Below the pieces are notes generated by a model. That model was not told where the DNA came from. It ran no database searches and was given only the letters and a program-made list of their open reading frames with translations. From Epiperipatus broadwayi (Eukaryota > Onychophora > Udeonychophora > Euonychophora > Peripatidae): DNA of 64,000 nucleotides. Shown one piece after another: positions 12,561 to 24,969 of the stretch. The stretch covers positions 6,294,821 to 6,358,820 of the forward strand of contig JAQFVV010006203.1 in assembly GCA_028023455.1 (NCBI GenBank), in the 5' to 3' direction. The translations under genes and the position numbers were made by a program. Numbering within the stretch: the stretch's first letter is position 1; each line of letters begins with the position of its first letter.

Positions 12561-14934
12561 TATTTCTTGGGAGTTCATAAAAACTTTGACTACCCAAAGT
12601 GTCAAAACTAGGATTGATTCAAGAATCTTAGCTTCAGAGTCTGATATTACCACTGTGTAAATCACATGGTATTTTTTATATATTATGGAATACTATATGG
12701 TTATAGGGAAATAAGACAGGGATTGAGTAACTGAGTGGAGAATTAAAGGATTTTGAATTCTTGTTAATAGTGGGGGTAGGAAAAAGTGGGAACCTCTTTC
12801 AGTCAATTGAATAAAACTATAAAGCTCTGTCTTGCAACTTTAATGATATATACAATATTTGACATCTCCAAAGCAACTAACATCAAGGAGAAAAAAAGTA
12901 TAGTACAAATTGCAAATATTTTAGAATAAAAAGTAATCACTCTTTCCTGTCTTACATAAATCATATTATACAACAAATGGCAGCAAAATATAGTAATTTG
13001 ATCATAGTATCCAAATGACTAGTTATGTCAAACTTGCATTTGAAAAAATAGTGATTAACTTAATATATATATATAATAATTTAATAAAATTAGAAGTAAA
13101 AAAGATCAAACTTTTTTATTAAATATGTGGGTCATAAATTTTATGTTGCATATGGCATCTTTATATCAAATTTTTACTTGTCTTTAATCATGATGCTGTT
13201 TATAATCTGTATATCTGATATTTATGATTTTCTTATTCATTGTTTCAGTACACCCTCAAAAAATTTAGAAGTTAATAAAAATTAATTTTAATTTTCTATA
13301 TTTTAATATTTTACTGTACAATTCATATACAATATATGCACACAAATATATCGTAAATATGAAGGGATTACTATATTTTAGAATATTCATTGTTGTAAAT
13401 AAATTTCATACAAATTATGACTCATTTTTTTAGATTAAATATCTCAATAATATAACAGGGTAGTCATTAAAGTTTATGGTGAAACTATGGTCATCACTCC
13501 ATAACCATTACCTATGATTTAAATCTAGAAGGGTCGTAGAAATTTTTGTAGATAACTGGGGATTTTTTTATTTATTTAAATAATTGGCTCATAGTTGCTT
13601 GTAGTTTGAGGTAAAGGTCCAAGATTAATTTGGGATGGTTAAATGAATATTAATTTAATGACCCTAAAATAATTGTAAATACGTAGTAGATTGGATCAGT
13701 ATCATACTATACTCTTTTGGCAATTATGTAAAATAGCCAGTAGCTTAATCTCATGTTGGGCTACAATTGAGAAATACCGGTGGTATTTTTTAAAAAGTAT
13801 CATAAATTTTGTTTGTTTTAAAAAAAAAGACGTTAAATTATGCTTAACATAAAACTATTTATGGTTTACTTTTATTTTTCCATTACCAATGATGAAGATT
13901 AAGTGACATTTTGGGCCTCTATTTGAAACAATTTTAATTCAACTGCCTTCAGGCAGAGAACATGACATGCATGCACATATTTTATGTTGTTTAATGATTG
14001 AAACAATCAAGATTTGCAATGCCATTATCAATATTTTTCAATTATAATTCAACATGACCTTGAGAAATTTGGTTATTTAAATATTTGTATATTATCATAT
14101 TACCTCACTAGAGGGCAACATGAAAATTGTAATATGACAATTGGGAATTAAAAATATACTACTACAAAATATGTTTAACCAGTAATAATAAAACATTTTT
14201 AAATAGATTTTTACAATAGATATTTTTAAACTAAAATTATATTCTCAAATTATAACCCATCTACCTAAATATTCTAAATATTTTTAAGTGGAAAGAGAGG
14301 AAAAACTTATGTTTAATAATAATGGTAGATAAAACAAAACTTCAGACTTAGAGGTTTGTCTATTAATTTTTAAGATTTATAATGTATATATTTAGAATTA
14401 ATTACACATATAACAAGGTGTATACAATATTTTAAAAAGTAAAAATATTTATAGAACTCATTTATCAAAGATGACCTTAATTTGTGCTTATGTGAAAAGT
14501 ATATAGAAACCTTATGTCAAAAGTTTTGACACCATTATTATAATTTTAGTATCGTGAAATTTTCAATAATTTAACTTATAAATAACTTATATTAAATAGT
14601 TATATAATTTATTAAAATAAAAACATGTTAAAAATGAGTACATCAAATTTTTATTTAAAAAAAGAAAAAAGCAGTTGACACATTATCTTGTCAAAATAGC
14701 TACTTTTTTATTTTATTTTAAGAAAAAGCTAGGATATAATCTGTTTAATAAGGTTTATTAATAAAAGAGAATTGAATAGCAATGGAAATGGAAATAAGGC
14801 CAAGAAGATTATATTTATTACCATTGTTATTATATTGTTGCTAAATTAATAACCAATTATCTACTCAATGGCATTTTCATTATTATGATGATAAGATAAT
14901 TAAAATATCCTCTTCATTTTTCCATCAACCTTTC

Positions 14935-14954
14935 AAGTACTGTATACAGTACTT
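14935..14954. repeat. 20-bp perfect palindrome
   Basis: AAGTACTGTATACAGTACTT is its own reverse complement. It is longer than one expects from A+T bias alone, but no gene or element boundary is next to it. Confidence 0.7.
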
Positions 14955-15866
14955 TTCTAATAAAATATATCCTCTTATAATATGTAGCCCAAGACACTTG
15001 AAGTTATAGTAAACATTCAGATCTGTTCCAAATAAGTATTGATTTATTTACTGAATATTCTTGCTACATATGATATTCAATTTTTTTTATCTTTCTTCAG
15101 CATGTACCTTTACATTCATAAAGATCATATCAAATACCAGTTGTGATATTAAATTTGCAATTACCATATTTTTATATCACTCTCTTGTGAGCGAATAGCA
15201 CATAAATAATAAATTAAAAACCTATTAAATATATTAAATTAGTACAATAGTAGCATGACTATAATTTGGGATCAAATCCACTTAAAAAAACTTGAACATT
15301 TTTCCAACAGGCTTAGGTTATTTTTTTCTGGAAGCTTATCTCTATCCAATATCCAATATTAAAAAAAAAAAAAATTTCACCATATAACAATTGCCCTTAC
15401 TAGTACTTTCTTTTTCTTCTATGTTTATTTATAAAGGGCTGTTAGAGAGGCTTTCATTTTGCAATGAACTATTTAAAAGTTATTTTACTTAATATATATG
15501 TTAAATAACAATAAGATTTTGGTATTAAAAAAATCTATAGCCTATTGAAGATGCTGTTTCACTTTGTAGGATAAATACTACATTGTGATAAAAATAGATT
15601 TCTAGATGAGGACGTTATTACATTTCAGGCAAGTAGTGATACATTAAGCTGATTAACACTGTTTAAAAATATAAAGGCAACAAACCAATTGTAAAGCTTA
15701 TAAAAGAAAAATAATTTTGTTGACAGATCCATTAGAATCGTATATGCACATTTATTTGAGTCGATGATTTAAATATTACTTTTCTTAAACAAGTTTTTAT
15801 TTATCGATTTTTTTTTTTACTTAGGCAATAAATCACTTAGTTTCTAGATATATGGTATTATCAGAT

Positions 15867-15954
15867 TATTTTATTCTTGAAGAATCACTTTTTTAAACTT
15901 TGTGCCAAAGTATTTTATTTTTGAAGAATCACTTTTTTAAACTTTGTGCCAAAG
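15867..15954. repeat. 44-bp tandem duplication
   Basis: Units 15867-15910 and 15911-15954 both run TATTTTATT(C/T)TTGAAGAATC to GTGCCAAAG and appear to differ at one base, so the duplication is fairly recent. Confidence 0.85.
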
Positions 15955-17235
15955 TATTTCCCAGTCTAATTATATCTGATTTTTAAATGGATTTTTAAAT
16001 TTCATTTTAATCTGCCAGGCTATAACAATATTTGGGTTTTATATGACTTCTACAAATCGGTGTATTTGGTTATAAAACAGTATTTCAGATGATCATCTTT
16101 ATATTGAAAATTGATTTTAAAAGAGCCTATGACAACATTAACATATTAGGTAGATTCTTTTCAATATTCAGTAAACATTATTAATTATATTTATAATCAT
16201 AAGGCACTTATTAATAAGTTACATAAGGCTTTCAAACTCATACTTCAGTCAATTTTATTCCTTAACAGCCTTTTTTTAACCATAGATATTAAGTGTGTCT
16301 ATTCCATATATATTTATATATAATTACTAGATCACATGAAACAATCTTACATTTCACATGAATAATTATTTTCATTTATATTACACGTATATTAAATCAA
16401 ATACATCAATTCACATTAAATTACTAGTCAAAATTAAATTTAAAATTCACTACCAATAAATCACTGGGAGTGAATTTTCAATTTAATTTTTGTTAGTGAG
16501 TTAGAATTGGTATTACTGGTATTTGGTTTATTATATTGACTAATTTAATTGGCATTACAAATAGGAATTAAATCTAAGGCACTCAACAAAATAAATATGA
16601 ATTTATACAATGCATAAATATTTGTTCTCCTATATGTGAAACAATACACATGAATTTCATGAATTAAATCATCAGTTCATGAACATAACCTTTGTGCCAA
16701 TATGTATCATACGTGAGTCAAGTCATTGTCATACAGTATCCATCCAGGTAAAAATTTCCACATATTAAAAAATATATGTATATACTTACCTGCTAGTCTG
16801 TAAATTTTCCTAAGTGACTTAACACAAATAAAGTAGCAGATGATAGCTAAAATAATTAGTTGATTAGAAAGTTATATGATATTAAAGTATGAGTAGTCAT
16901 AAGTTAAGCAAATCTTTGATCCTAGGATCTTGAGTTCTCAAATCCTTAACTCTGGAAGAATGCTAAACTGCACAGGCTATTGTTACATTGAGTAATACAA
17001 AAAAAATCTTCACTAAATTGAATGGAACTGTTGAGATCAGTCTACTACTTTGATGCTTCAACATCACATAATTGTACAAGCAATTAACTATACTAGTATT
17101 ATCTAAGAATTAAAAATATCTTGTCACTCTATTTTCTCTTCTTGGATAAACTAGACAAAATGATATCATATACATATAACATTATGAATAAAAAAAACTT
17201 TTACGCATGGCTGGAGAAGAGGGAATATTTTATTG

Positions 17236-17344
17236 TTTTTTTTTTTTCCATATGTCATAGCATCGGCCGGGACGCGAACCCACAACCGTCTGCAACCAAC
17301 TACTTGCTTGCATGGTGGCTGCGATACCTCTCAGCTAACAATAC
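17236..17344 (-). repeat. tRNA-derived SINE, short body, poly-A tail
   Basis: Read on the minus strand from 17344, the element starts with a tRNA-like 85-nt head. Its 5' end GTATTGT pairs with the 3' CCGATGC. The head has an A box TAGCTGAGAGG, a B box GGGTTCGCGTCC, and a long middle arm (GCAGCC...GGTTGC) giving a class-II-like length. Then come TATGACATATGG and a poly-A run (T run at 17236-17247 on +). Pol III would start at the internal boxes, and a LINE or Penelope RT would mobilise it. It lies partly inside a chance open frame (17121-17384). No clear target-site duplication was found. The TGACATAT after the head also follows the tRNA-Gly retroposon near 27 kb. Confidence 0.75.
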
Positions 17345-18280
17345 AAGACTTATTGAATTTGTTAACTACCAAATACCCAGTTAATTTAGTCAATTTTTGC
17401 TTTTGACAGAGCAAAGATTTGATCAATCTTTTCTAGTATTTTATTTTTTGGTATATCCAATGTATTACCAGTTTCAATGTGTTCATAAACAAAATTCTTG
17501 TCAACAGTGATTAAAAATATGTTAAAGGTGCATATACTTAAAAGTGAAACCAAAATTTATATTATCATTCTAATAGATCAAAAAACTGTGTTATTCAGCA
17601 CAGTGAGAGAATCTCTGAGTTGAAGTTCAAACTATACTTCTAGAATTCAAACAACTCATGGATCCTAAGCAACTAACCCTTCAATTATTTATTTTATGAT
17701 TTAAGAAGAATTAATATGTATAGATAAATGTTTATGTATGTTGGTGCATAAAATTAATGTTTTACTAAATAACTGTGATAGCTTATGAATATGCAGCCAT
17801 ATGCCCAACTGATATATCCAAATGATTGTTTCCTACTTCTGTGAAACCAATCTACAACACTGCACAGAGGATTGATTATAATGAAACATTTCTATTAATA
17901 AAATTACCACATTGATCTAGATTGATAATTTGAATAATCTCAATCTGAAAAATTCCTTTCATAACAATATTAATAAACATGAACATAATATAATCACTTC
18001 AAAGAATGACCTCGGTACATATGTTGAACAAATGTTTAAATCTGTGGCTTAGTTCATGATAGTGGTTGCATTCGTAATATATGTATAGAGAGAGAATACT
18101 AAACTGATTTTTAGCACATGTTAAAAATCCACATTTTTATTTGATTACACGAATACTCACTCATTTATGGCTTATTATACACACACATACTTATATGTAT
18201 ATAATGAAATGTGTAAAAGAGTTCTATCGAAAATTATATAGCAATAAAGAATAGTATTTCCTAGAAGGACTATATCTTCT
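17345..18280. other. A+T-rich stretch, possible SINE relic
   Basis: Nothing is firmly recognised. Around 17590-17645 a segment (GAGAGAATCTCTGAGTTGAAGTTCAAACT) faintly resembles a tRNA-type A/B box arrangement; similar words recur near 1285 and 40840. Too weak to call a SINE. Confidence 0.35.
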
Positions 18281-18282
18281 AA

Positions 18283-18560
18283 ATTGCCCAGGATTTTAAA
18301 TGAAGAAGTGAGAATTGTAATTAAATTTATGAAGAAAGGGGAAAACTCCAGGTATTGACAGAATTATAATTGATATCTTAAAAGAAACAGGGGAAGAAAT
18401 AGAAATTTTTGGGGCAAAGTTATATATCAAATGTCTAAATAATAAAGATGTACCAGATTATTGGAAGAATCTAATATTAATATGAATATTTAAAAAGAGT
18501 GATAAGGAGGATATTAAAAATTACAGATCTGTCAGTCTTTTATCATTCTATATAGAAAAT
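18283..18560 (+). pseudogene. LINE reverse transcriptase fragment
   Basis: Translation across one frameshift (an extra G near 18343) gives LNEEVRIVIK, then KTPGIDRIIIDILKETGEE, then VPDYWKNLILI and, after one stop, IFKKSDKEDIKNYRSVSLLS. This matches the start of a non-LTR RT (KxGKxPGxDGI...W...IxIFKKGDxxDxxNYRPISLL). The rest of the RT is absent on this strand. A LINE fragment on the opposite strand starts about 0.8 kb downstream, which suggests a rearrangement or two insertions. Confidence 0.75.
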
Positions 18561-19400
18561 GATGTATTGTTTCTTTAGACTGTTGACAAAGAGAACAAAG
18601 GGGTCAATGTTAGCATGTGACATTCTCTGTGATAAGAAATGACTTGTAGGGAGATCTTCTAAATTGATTTTGATACTGTAATCAAGGTATTTTTGTTGCT
18701 ATTTACCAGAATTTGAACTTTTTGATTATCTGTTTATTGGTGATAGTAAGGAGAGATGGAGATGGTTGAGGTTAACTAGCAATCTTAATCATGTTAAGTC
18801 TCCCAAAAGAGTATTTTTTAAGAGAATGTGTGATTATTAAAATCAACATAAATAGCAAGTTAATTAAGGATAGAAAAAATTAACTTTACTGGATGGTGTC
18901 ATATTAGTAAAAGAGACTAGAACAAATTTTGCAGAATTAGAGTAAGCAGTCAACATTTAAAAATAGTAGTAAATGATCTCTGAAAATAAAGGATAGGGAT
19001 TGAGTGAAGAGAGAGACCATTGTCTTTGGCATGCTTTTGTAAGATTCTAATACTAATTACAATGGTTTTTTTAATTCCAAATCAGTTTTGAGTAAAGCAA
19101 ATTAATCTTCTTTCTTGAAAACATTAGTATAGTTAATAATCAGCATATAATAAGTAATTTTTGGAAAAATCAAGATGTTGATAAGAGAGATTTTTGCATG
19201 AAAGGAAAAGTACACTTTAGTCAAGGACTTTGTTATATCTTCAACAGTTGTGAGGATAGATTTCTGAATAGATCATTCTCATAACATTCATAGATTTATA
19301 AATGGGAAATCCAAGAGAGTCATGAGGGGGGACAGTGAAGGGAGAGGAAACACTATTACCAGAGTTTATACTCCCTGTGGATAACTTATTAAGGTTAAAC
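18561..19400. other. Probable LINE-derived sequence, unassigned
   Basis: This interval lies between two LINE RT fragments of opposite orientation and has similar composition to both, so it is probably degraded LINE sequence. I could not read a family motif in any frame. Confidence 0.35.
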
Positions 19401-19900
19401 TAAAGTTTATAGGGTATTATATAATTTTCCAGAATAGAAGTAAATGAAGGAGAAAAAAAATACAAAAATATTCATGGATGATATAGGTTTGACTGCTTTA
19501 TCAATCAGCAGAATATATATACCAGGCAGTTTCCTCTCTATTTTTAAAAGCAGTGAGTTTATATAAGTAATAAAAAACAAAGTACTCAATGGTTATTTTT
19601 GCAGAATAGGGTTATAGAGCTTAAGTCGTGGATTCCTTTGTCATTAAAGAGTGATGGAAATTTATCTATTTATTAGAAGGTTAGCTAAAATGTAGAGAAT
19701 GAAAGCAAGAATGTTATATGATTGTAATAATTCAATGAGAGTGTCAAAAGTTGATGAAATATCTAGTTGTACTACTATAGCACCAACTATTATAGTGGCT
19801 CTAACTTGATCAATAACAAATTTTATACAGGGCGAGGAAGCACGTTTTTTAGCAAACTGATATTCTGAGATGTAAGACATAATATAAGGCTATATCTGTT
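19401..19900 (-). pseudogene. LINE reverse transcriptase fragment, minus strand
   Basis: The minus strand from about 19880 reads SEYQFAKKRASSPCIKFVID (Q-F motif region), then VVQLDISSTFDTLIELL (motif A with its catalytic Asp) and FILYILANLLINR. After a break, 19589-19407 reads LSTLFFITYINSLLLKIERK, the segment just before the YxDD motif. The YxDD motif itself is not recognisable. Motif order and spacing fit a non-LTR RT; clade unassigned. At least one frameshift separates the pieces. Confidence 0.8.
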
Positions 19901-21125
19901 TTGTATATATTTATGTGTGTTTGGTATCTAGTTGATTTTCACTTGAGGTATATTTGTTAATAGACAATGTCATGATCGTGAGAATATTTTACTATAAATT
20001 TGTTGTTTAGCCAGCACTTTAATGTTAAATAATTTTCTATTTTATTTATTATTACTATTGTATCATTCAGCATTAATTGATTTTATATATGTATGCGTGA
20101 TATATATATAATTGCACGAATAAACAAATTTGTTATCAAATTTCGGATGGACGACGAAACATTTTGTAGTATTGTAACAGAAAAAAATAAAAAGAGGAAA
20201 CAACTTGTACTTTTAAAAAATACTCGATAAATGAACGAATAGTTTATCATTCAAAGCTCGAATAAACTTTGTATTATAGTAATTTTGAAAAGATGAAGAT
20301 AAACAATAGGCTCAGTCCGGTAGGGTAATATTCTTGTGTGAAAAACTGCATCACGTTGTAATCTGGAAAATTTTCACAATCTTAAGATTTGGTTTTTAAG
20401 TGATTGTTGATAGCCAACACAGGTCTCCACCCTGTACAAATCTGTAAACAATTTTCTAGCTATTATGAGCTAGAGGGTAATCATCCTGCAAAATATGGAT
20501 TAATCAATTCAGCAATGTTTGGCATTGATTGTTGCTAACCAAAATTTTCTTGAATCCTTTGCAACCTTTCGTCACTTCTAGTGGGGGAGTGTTACTCTCC
20601 CAAAAGTGCTGAGTCAATAATTTAACATTATCTTTTAACATTTTGTATTAAAAATTACTGTGCATGAAATTATTAGATAGCCAAACTATGTAAATATATT
20701 AACAAATCACTGTAATATGTACATGCTTAAAAAAAAAAACACCCACAACTGCAGTCTTAGAGATCCAATCATGAGTATTTGACATTGTGTTTGTTTTCTA
20801 TAAATCAGCTTTTCCCAGTACATCCAAACATTAAACTAAGCAGAGTCAGAAACTCATTTTATTAATTAACTTTGATCAGGAAATTAATTATGTAATTAAC
20901 ATGATGATTTTTAGAAAATGATTGCAGCACCCAATGTTCGCACTTTAAATCAATCTATTTATTCCTATCAGTATAACAGGAGCATATATGGGTTGAACAA
21001 TCATCACCATCATTTTTAGAAGATTGATGATAACTTTTTTAAAAAAGGATTGATATATTTTGTAACAAGTAATAACATAAATAAGTAAGCTTAATAGTTA
21101 TGTTTAAAAAAATATTATGAATAAT
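19901..21125. other. Unassigned stretch
   Basis: No gene recognised. 20120-20640 is somewhat less A+T-rich and has words (GACGACGAAACA near 20150; CTAGTGGGGGAGTGTTACTC near 20580) that may belong to an old repeat, but no partner copy or motif set is visible in this window. Confidence 0.4.
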
Positions 21126-21129
21126 TGAG

Positions 21130-21620
21130 TGATCTATATGTTATAATATGTGGGACTATTTCTATCATTTGAATGTATAGAAACTTTACACTTTATTTAA
21201 ACTTTTCAAATACAAAAAAAATTGTTAGTAATAACACACAAATAGACAATACCAGTTAGTAATTACACAATGTTTTGAATTAGTATTATTTTCCATTCTT
21301 CTCCAGGTATTGCTAGCCTGACTAGGACATTATTAGCATAGAAATCAAACTTACAACTTTAGTTGTTAGTAATAACACACAAATAGACAATACCAGTTAG
21401 TAATTACACAATGTTTTGAATTAGTATTATTTTCCATTCTTCTCCAGGTATTGCTAGCCTGACTAGGACATTATTAGCATAGAAATCAAACTTACAACTT
21501 TAGATTGTTTAATACCAAATTTTAAAGAAAGTTTAAAATTTTCTATACATTTGGCATTTAATGATAGATGATGGAAATAGTCTCAACATATTACAAACCT
21601 TCAAGCAAATACTTAAGTGA
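21130..21620. mobile_element. Penelope-type pLTRs in inverted orientation around a tandem duplication
   Basis: The left end (about 21145-21215) and the right end (about 21515-21600) are inverted copies of one sequence: ATATGT-GGACTATTTC, TGTATAGAAA, then a TTTAAACTTT core. The same sequence forms the end of the Penelope-like elements at 31.2, 45.9, 56.5 and 59.2 kb, so this is a coding-deleted relative with inverted terminal copies. The interior is the minus-strand version of the tRNA-like/3' region of those elements, present as two perfect 141-bp units. No host gene is present. Confidence 0.7.
21222..21503. repeat. Perfect 141-bp tandem duplication
   Basis: 21222-21362 and 21363-21503 appear identical base for base, both running from TTGTTAGTAATAACACAC to CTTACAACTTTAG. 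Identity in a region where other repeats are badly diverged implies a very recent duplication, gene conversion, or an assembly artefact. Confidence 0.95.
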
Positions 21621-21894
21621 TTTATGTTCATTAGTTGTTCTAGCCTACCAGTATCCTGTGAAAATACTTTTTGTGAACTTCATACATTTTCTAACTATTG
21701 CATGAATTTAATTATTTAAAAAAAAATCACTTTGTATTTTTTTTGTTTTGATGACTTATGTGAATTCATGATTAAATACATATCTAGAATGGGTTCTCTT
21801 TGCCTAAAATCAAGAAATTATTAAATAGTACCTTTGTGAGACATAATTCAATTATCTCAACATCACTCATTTACTTATCTACAAATTGAAAAAT

Positions 21895-23130
21895 ATCTAG
21901 TGAAATGTAACAGTAATATACCACTAATGATAATTGATACATGTAAATAAAAAGTAACATTTACAAATTATATTAGTCTAGGGGAATATAAATACCAAAT
22001 GGGTGACTGCGTATATGGTGGAATGGTTATATAATTTTTATTTTTTATTAATAACAATATATTAGTCACAGATAATGATCAAACTGCGCACCCATTAAGA
22101 ATAAGCCTTTATGCAGATCCAGTTATATTACCTGGCTGTTATCCTCTCCACATTTATATTATTATAGGACAAAATAAAATAATCTACTTGGAACTTGGAT
22201 GAGAAATAACCAAGCAACAAAACTATTAAGAACAACATTAATTTTAATTAACAAATAAAATAATTTAATAATTTATATTTTAAAAATTTATATACTAATA
22301 CAAACATTTGACAAAAAAACGTTTGTTCATAACAATTTATAAAAGTTTTATACCAGTTTTATTAATTTGCCTATTTTATATCCAATTGAACTCAATTTTG
22401 TTTTACACTAGAGGTATTTTGAATCAAAACCAATGCATGACCATAAGAATCCTCATTCAATATTTCAATTTATTCTTGGTTCATTTCCATTAAGTTCTTT
22501 TCCTTGTGATTAAGAGTATTAAATATACATAATTTATTAATCCATTTATCATAGATTATTTTTGTTTGACAGACAATGATAATTAGATGGCAGATTTTCT
22601 TATGTGATCAAGTGTTGTATATTTTTAGCACCTGCAATCAATTACTAGGCTGGTAGAATCGTTATTGGTTATAAAGGCATTTTATTTACAGCTCCATAAT
22701 ATTAGCTACATCAATGGAAGTTTCAGGGTGAGACTCTCTGACACCTTATTCCAGTAACTGCATTACATCAACATAGATAAGCATTAAAAATTTCTTAGCT
22801 TTCATCATCCAGGCAGCATAAAGAAGAAGTGAAATTTTTTCTTCACTTTTGTTGGAAAAGCAGATGAACTAAGAATTGTTTTTCCAGTTTTGCCATTTGT
22901 TTTGTAACTGGTTTCAATAGCAATTTGGTATTTTCAATAATCAATTTTATTTTACAATAAAGAATTTCAATAATTTTTTTAATTTCTTACAATTATTTTT
23001 TTTTAATTTCTTAATAATTTATTTGACACACATGTCTTTTATAATATTTATAATCTATAATTAAAAAAATGCATATACATTTACAATAGTCACACATATA
23101 AATTCTGCCAAGGAGGTTACATTTGCCCCT
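21895..23130. repeat. Dispersed repeat R1, copy 1 (~1.2 kb)
   Basis: This block is colinear with 27120-28440. Shared landmarks in order: TTAGTCTAGGGGAATAT, CCTTTATGCAGATCCA, ATCTACTTGGAA, ACAAAACTATTAA, CAATTTATAAAAGTTTTA, TTATGTGATCAAGTGT, ATTACTAGGCTG, AATATTAGCTACATCA and AAAAAAATGCATATACATTT. Neither copy has an open frame of note and I do not recognise the family. It could be the non-coding part of a larger element, or an old duplication. Confidence 0.8.
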
Positions 23131-23327
23131 TCTCCCTTTACAAATAAAATAGAGTCAATTTGGCATAAACATTGCTTAATTTTATTTCTACTCTAAATTT
23201 TTTTTTCTTAAAATATTGTTACACTTAACTGCACTTCTTTAAAAGTGGACTTACAAGCTGGTAAAATTATAACAAACAAAATGTCATTTTTGGTCTTGGT
23301 AATATTTTGTAAATCTCATCATACTTG

Positions 23328-23368
<41 letters not shown>

Positions 23369-24110
23369 TATATATATATATAAACTCAATTGAATTTATT
23401 TATTGGATTTGATCATCCACACATAATGCTGAGATAGTCATAGAAATCCCCCACTGATAATGAGTGTATTATGCAACATGAATACCAAAAGAACTTGCTC
23501 AAGCACAGAATAACATTAAACAATCTAAGAAATGGCAAATTTAAATTTTCCCATCTATATTTGCATATTTAATCTATCCTATTTTGCATATTTGCACTTC
23601 ATGAAAATGAAGGAATATTGTACTTTTTGAAAATGAAGGTTATACCTTTGAAAGCGCTAGAAGAAATCAATAAAAGTTTGTCATTTATTTATTTGATTTG
23701 ATTTATTTATTTATATATAGTCGAATTATATATGTGTGTGTATTTTTAATATTAACACAAATATATTCTAACACATGGTTGAACGTTATATATTGAACAA
23801 TTTATATATAAATGAACACCAATACATTTAACTAATGCTTGGCTCACTTTTGAGACATAGAGACTACTAAACATATATCACCTCAGAATTGTGCCTGGCT
23901 CACTTTTGAGACTTAGAGGCTGATGTATATAAAACTATGCTTACTTCTCTTTTGAAACTTATGGGCTATTAAATATAAATATAAAATTGTTGGGAATAGT
24001 GCCTAGATAAGGACTCTGGAGTATCATGAAAACATGGCAGCCTCAAAACAATGAGAAAACATCCATCCATCACGAATATAGAAAACAACATGATTAGCCT
24101 TCAACAAACT
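23131..24110. other. A+T-rich stretch with a TA microsatellite
   Basis: No gene seen. It contains a (TA)n tract at about 23333-23382, and a three-fold imperfect repeat near 23830-23960 built on GGCTCACTTTTGAGAC/CTTTTGAAAC followed by a short A+T segment. Confidence 0.55.
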
Positions 24111-24158
24111 TACAGAATTAATTTTTGTTTTAAATACAGAATTAATTTTTGTTTTAAA
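24111..24158. repeat. 24-bp perfect tandem duplication
   Basis: TACAGAATTAATTTTTGTTTTAAA occurs twice, at 24111 and 24135. It is probably replication slippage. Confidence 0.9.
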
Positions 24159-24360
24159 TTTTATGGTAATCATTTTTAGTGTTTCAACTTATTTAACCTT
24201 GTAATTTACACTAAACATCACATGATCACCATCTCATGCTAGTACATAATTGTTAATAAACAGGCAAAAAACTCTCCATATAGTAGTGCCACCTTGTGCT
24301 AACCAGGGTAATCAATGGATGCCAGAAGACATGCATAAAATCCCTATCTAGTGTCTACTC

Positions 24361-24419
24361 ATCCAATATCCCCAGACTAGTTTCAGGCTTGTGCCCTTCA
24401 TCAATGAGGAGCCTTGGAT
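24361..24419 (-). ncRNA. Hammerhead ribozyme, family 1, copy a (C3 mutated)
   Basis: On the minus strand: outer stem I ATCCAA/TTGGAT, a 3x2 internal loop, inner stem I TCCTCA/TGGGGA, core TTGATGA, stem II from AGGGCACAAGCCT, GAAA, palindrome ACTAGT, cleavage base C. The first core base is T instead of the invariant C3, which should abolish or strongly reduce cleavage. Everything else fits, so this copy is probably recently inactivated. Confidence 0.85.
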
Positions 24420-24910
24420 CTGAGAGCACTGCACCTAGATCTTAGGATCTAATGCAACCCTCCAGCAGCTACCTTTTATCTCTATTTCACTACAAAACTA
24501 AGAGAATGAAATTGGAAAATACAATAATATTTTCAATCTAAGCTCAATAGCTTATATAGTCATATGGGTCTGAACTCAATTAAGCACCCATACATTTTGG
24601 TGACTTTGGCTCTTTAACCATAACCATTAGCCTATTAGCATGAGATGGTGATCATGTGATGTTTAGTGGTTTAACACCAATCCTGCCTAATAGGATAATG
24701 GTGGCTATGGTTGTTTAAGAGCCAAAGTCACCAAAATGTATGGATGCTGAATTGAGTTCAGATCCATATGACTATATAAGCTATTGAGCTTAGATTGAAA
24801 ATATTATTGTGTTTTCAATTTCATTCTCATAGTTTTGTAGTGAAGTAGAGATAAAAGGTGGCTGCTGGAGGGTTGCATTAGAGCCTAAGATCTAAGTGTA
24901 GTGCTCTCAG

Positions 24911-24969
24911 ATCCAAGGCTCCTCACTGATGAAGGCCACAAGTCGGAAACTAATCTGGGGATATTGGAT
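24911..24969 (+). ncRNA. Hammerhead ribozyme, family 1, copy b
   Basis: Outer stem I ATCCAA (24911-24916)/TTGGAT (24964-24969); internal loop GGC/TA; inner stem I TCCTCA (24920-24925)/TGGGGA (24956-24961); core CTGATGA (24926-24932); stem II GGC-CACAA-GTC; GAAA (24946-24949); predicted cleavage after C24955. The core is complete. Two defects: stem III reads ACTAAT, breaking the ACTAGT palindrome, and the base pair next to the core in stem II is A-G. It may be weak. Confidence 0.85.

Larger units (their letters stand above)
12177..17235. other. Long A+T-rich stretch without gene
   Basis: No gene, tRNA-like box pair or transposon terminus is recognised here. Three small repeats inside it are listed separately (12521-12560, 14935-14954, 15867-15954). 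Confidence 0.5.

Noticed and set aside
17121-17384. 87-codon open frame
   Set aside because: Its 3' half is the antisense of a tRNA-derived SINE and the rest is poly-T; not a gene.
20120-20200. GACGACGAAAC resembling the 3' half of a hammerhead
   Set aside because: No CUGANGA core or stem I partner upstream on either strand.
21515-21600. GATGATGGAAATAGTC in P1 pLTR ends resembling GAAACTAGTC of the ribozymes
   Set aside because: No CUGANGA motif and the would-be stem I strands do not pair in any of the copies.
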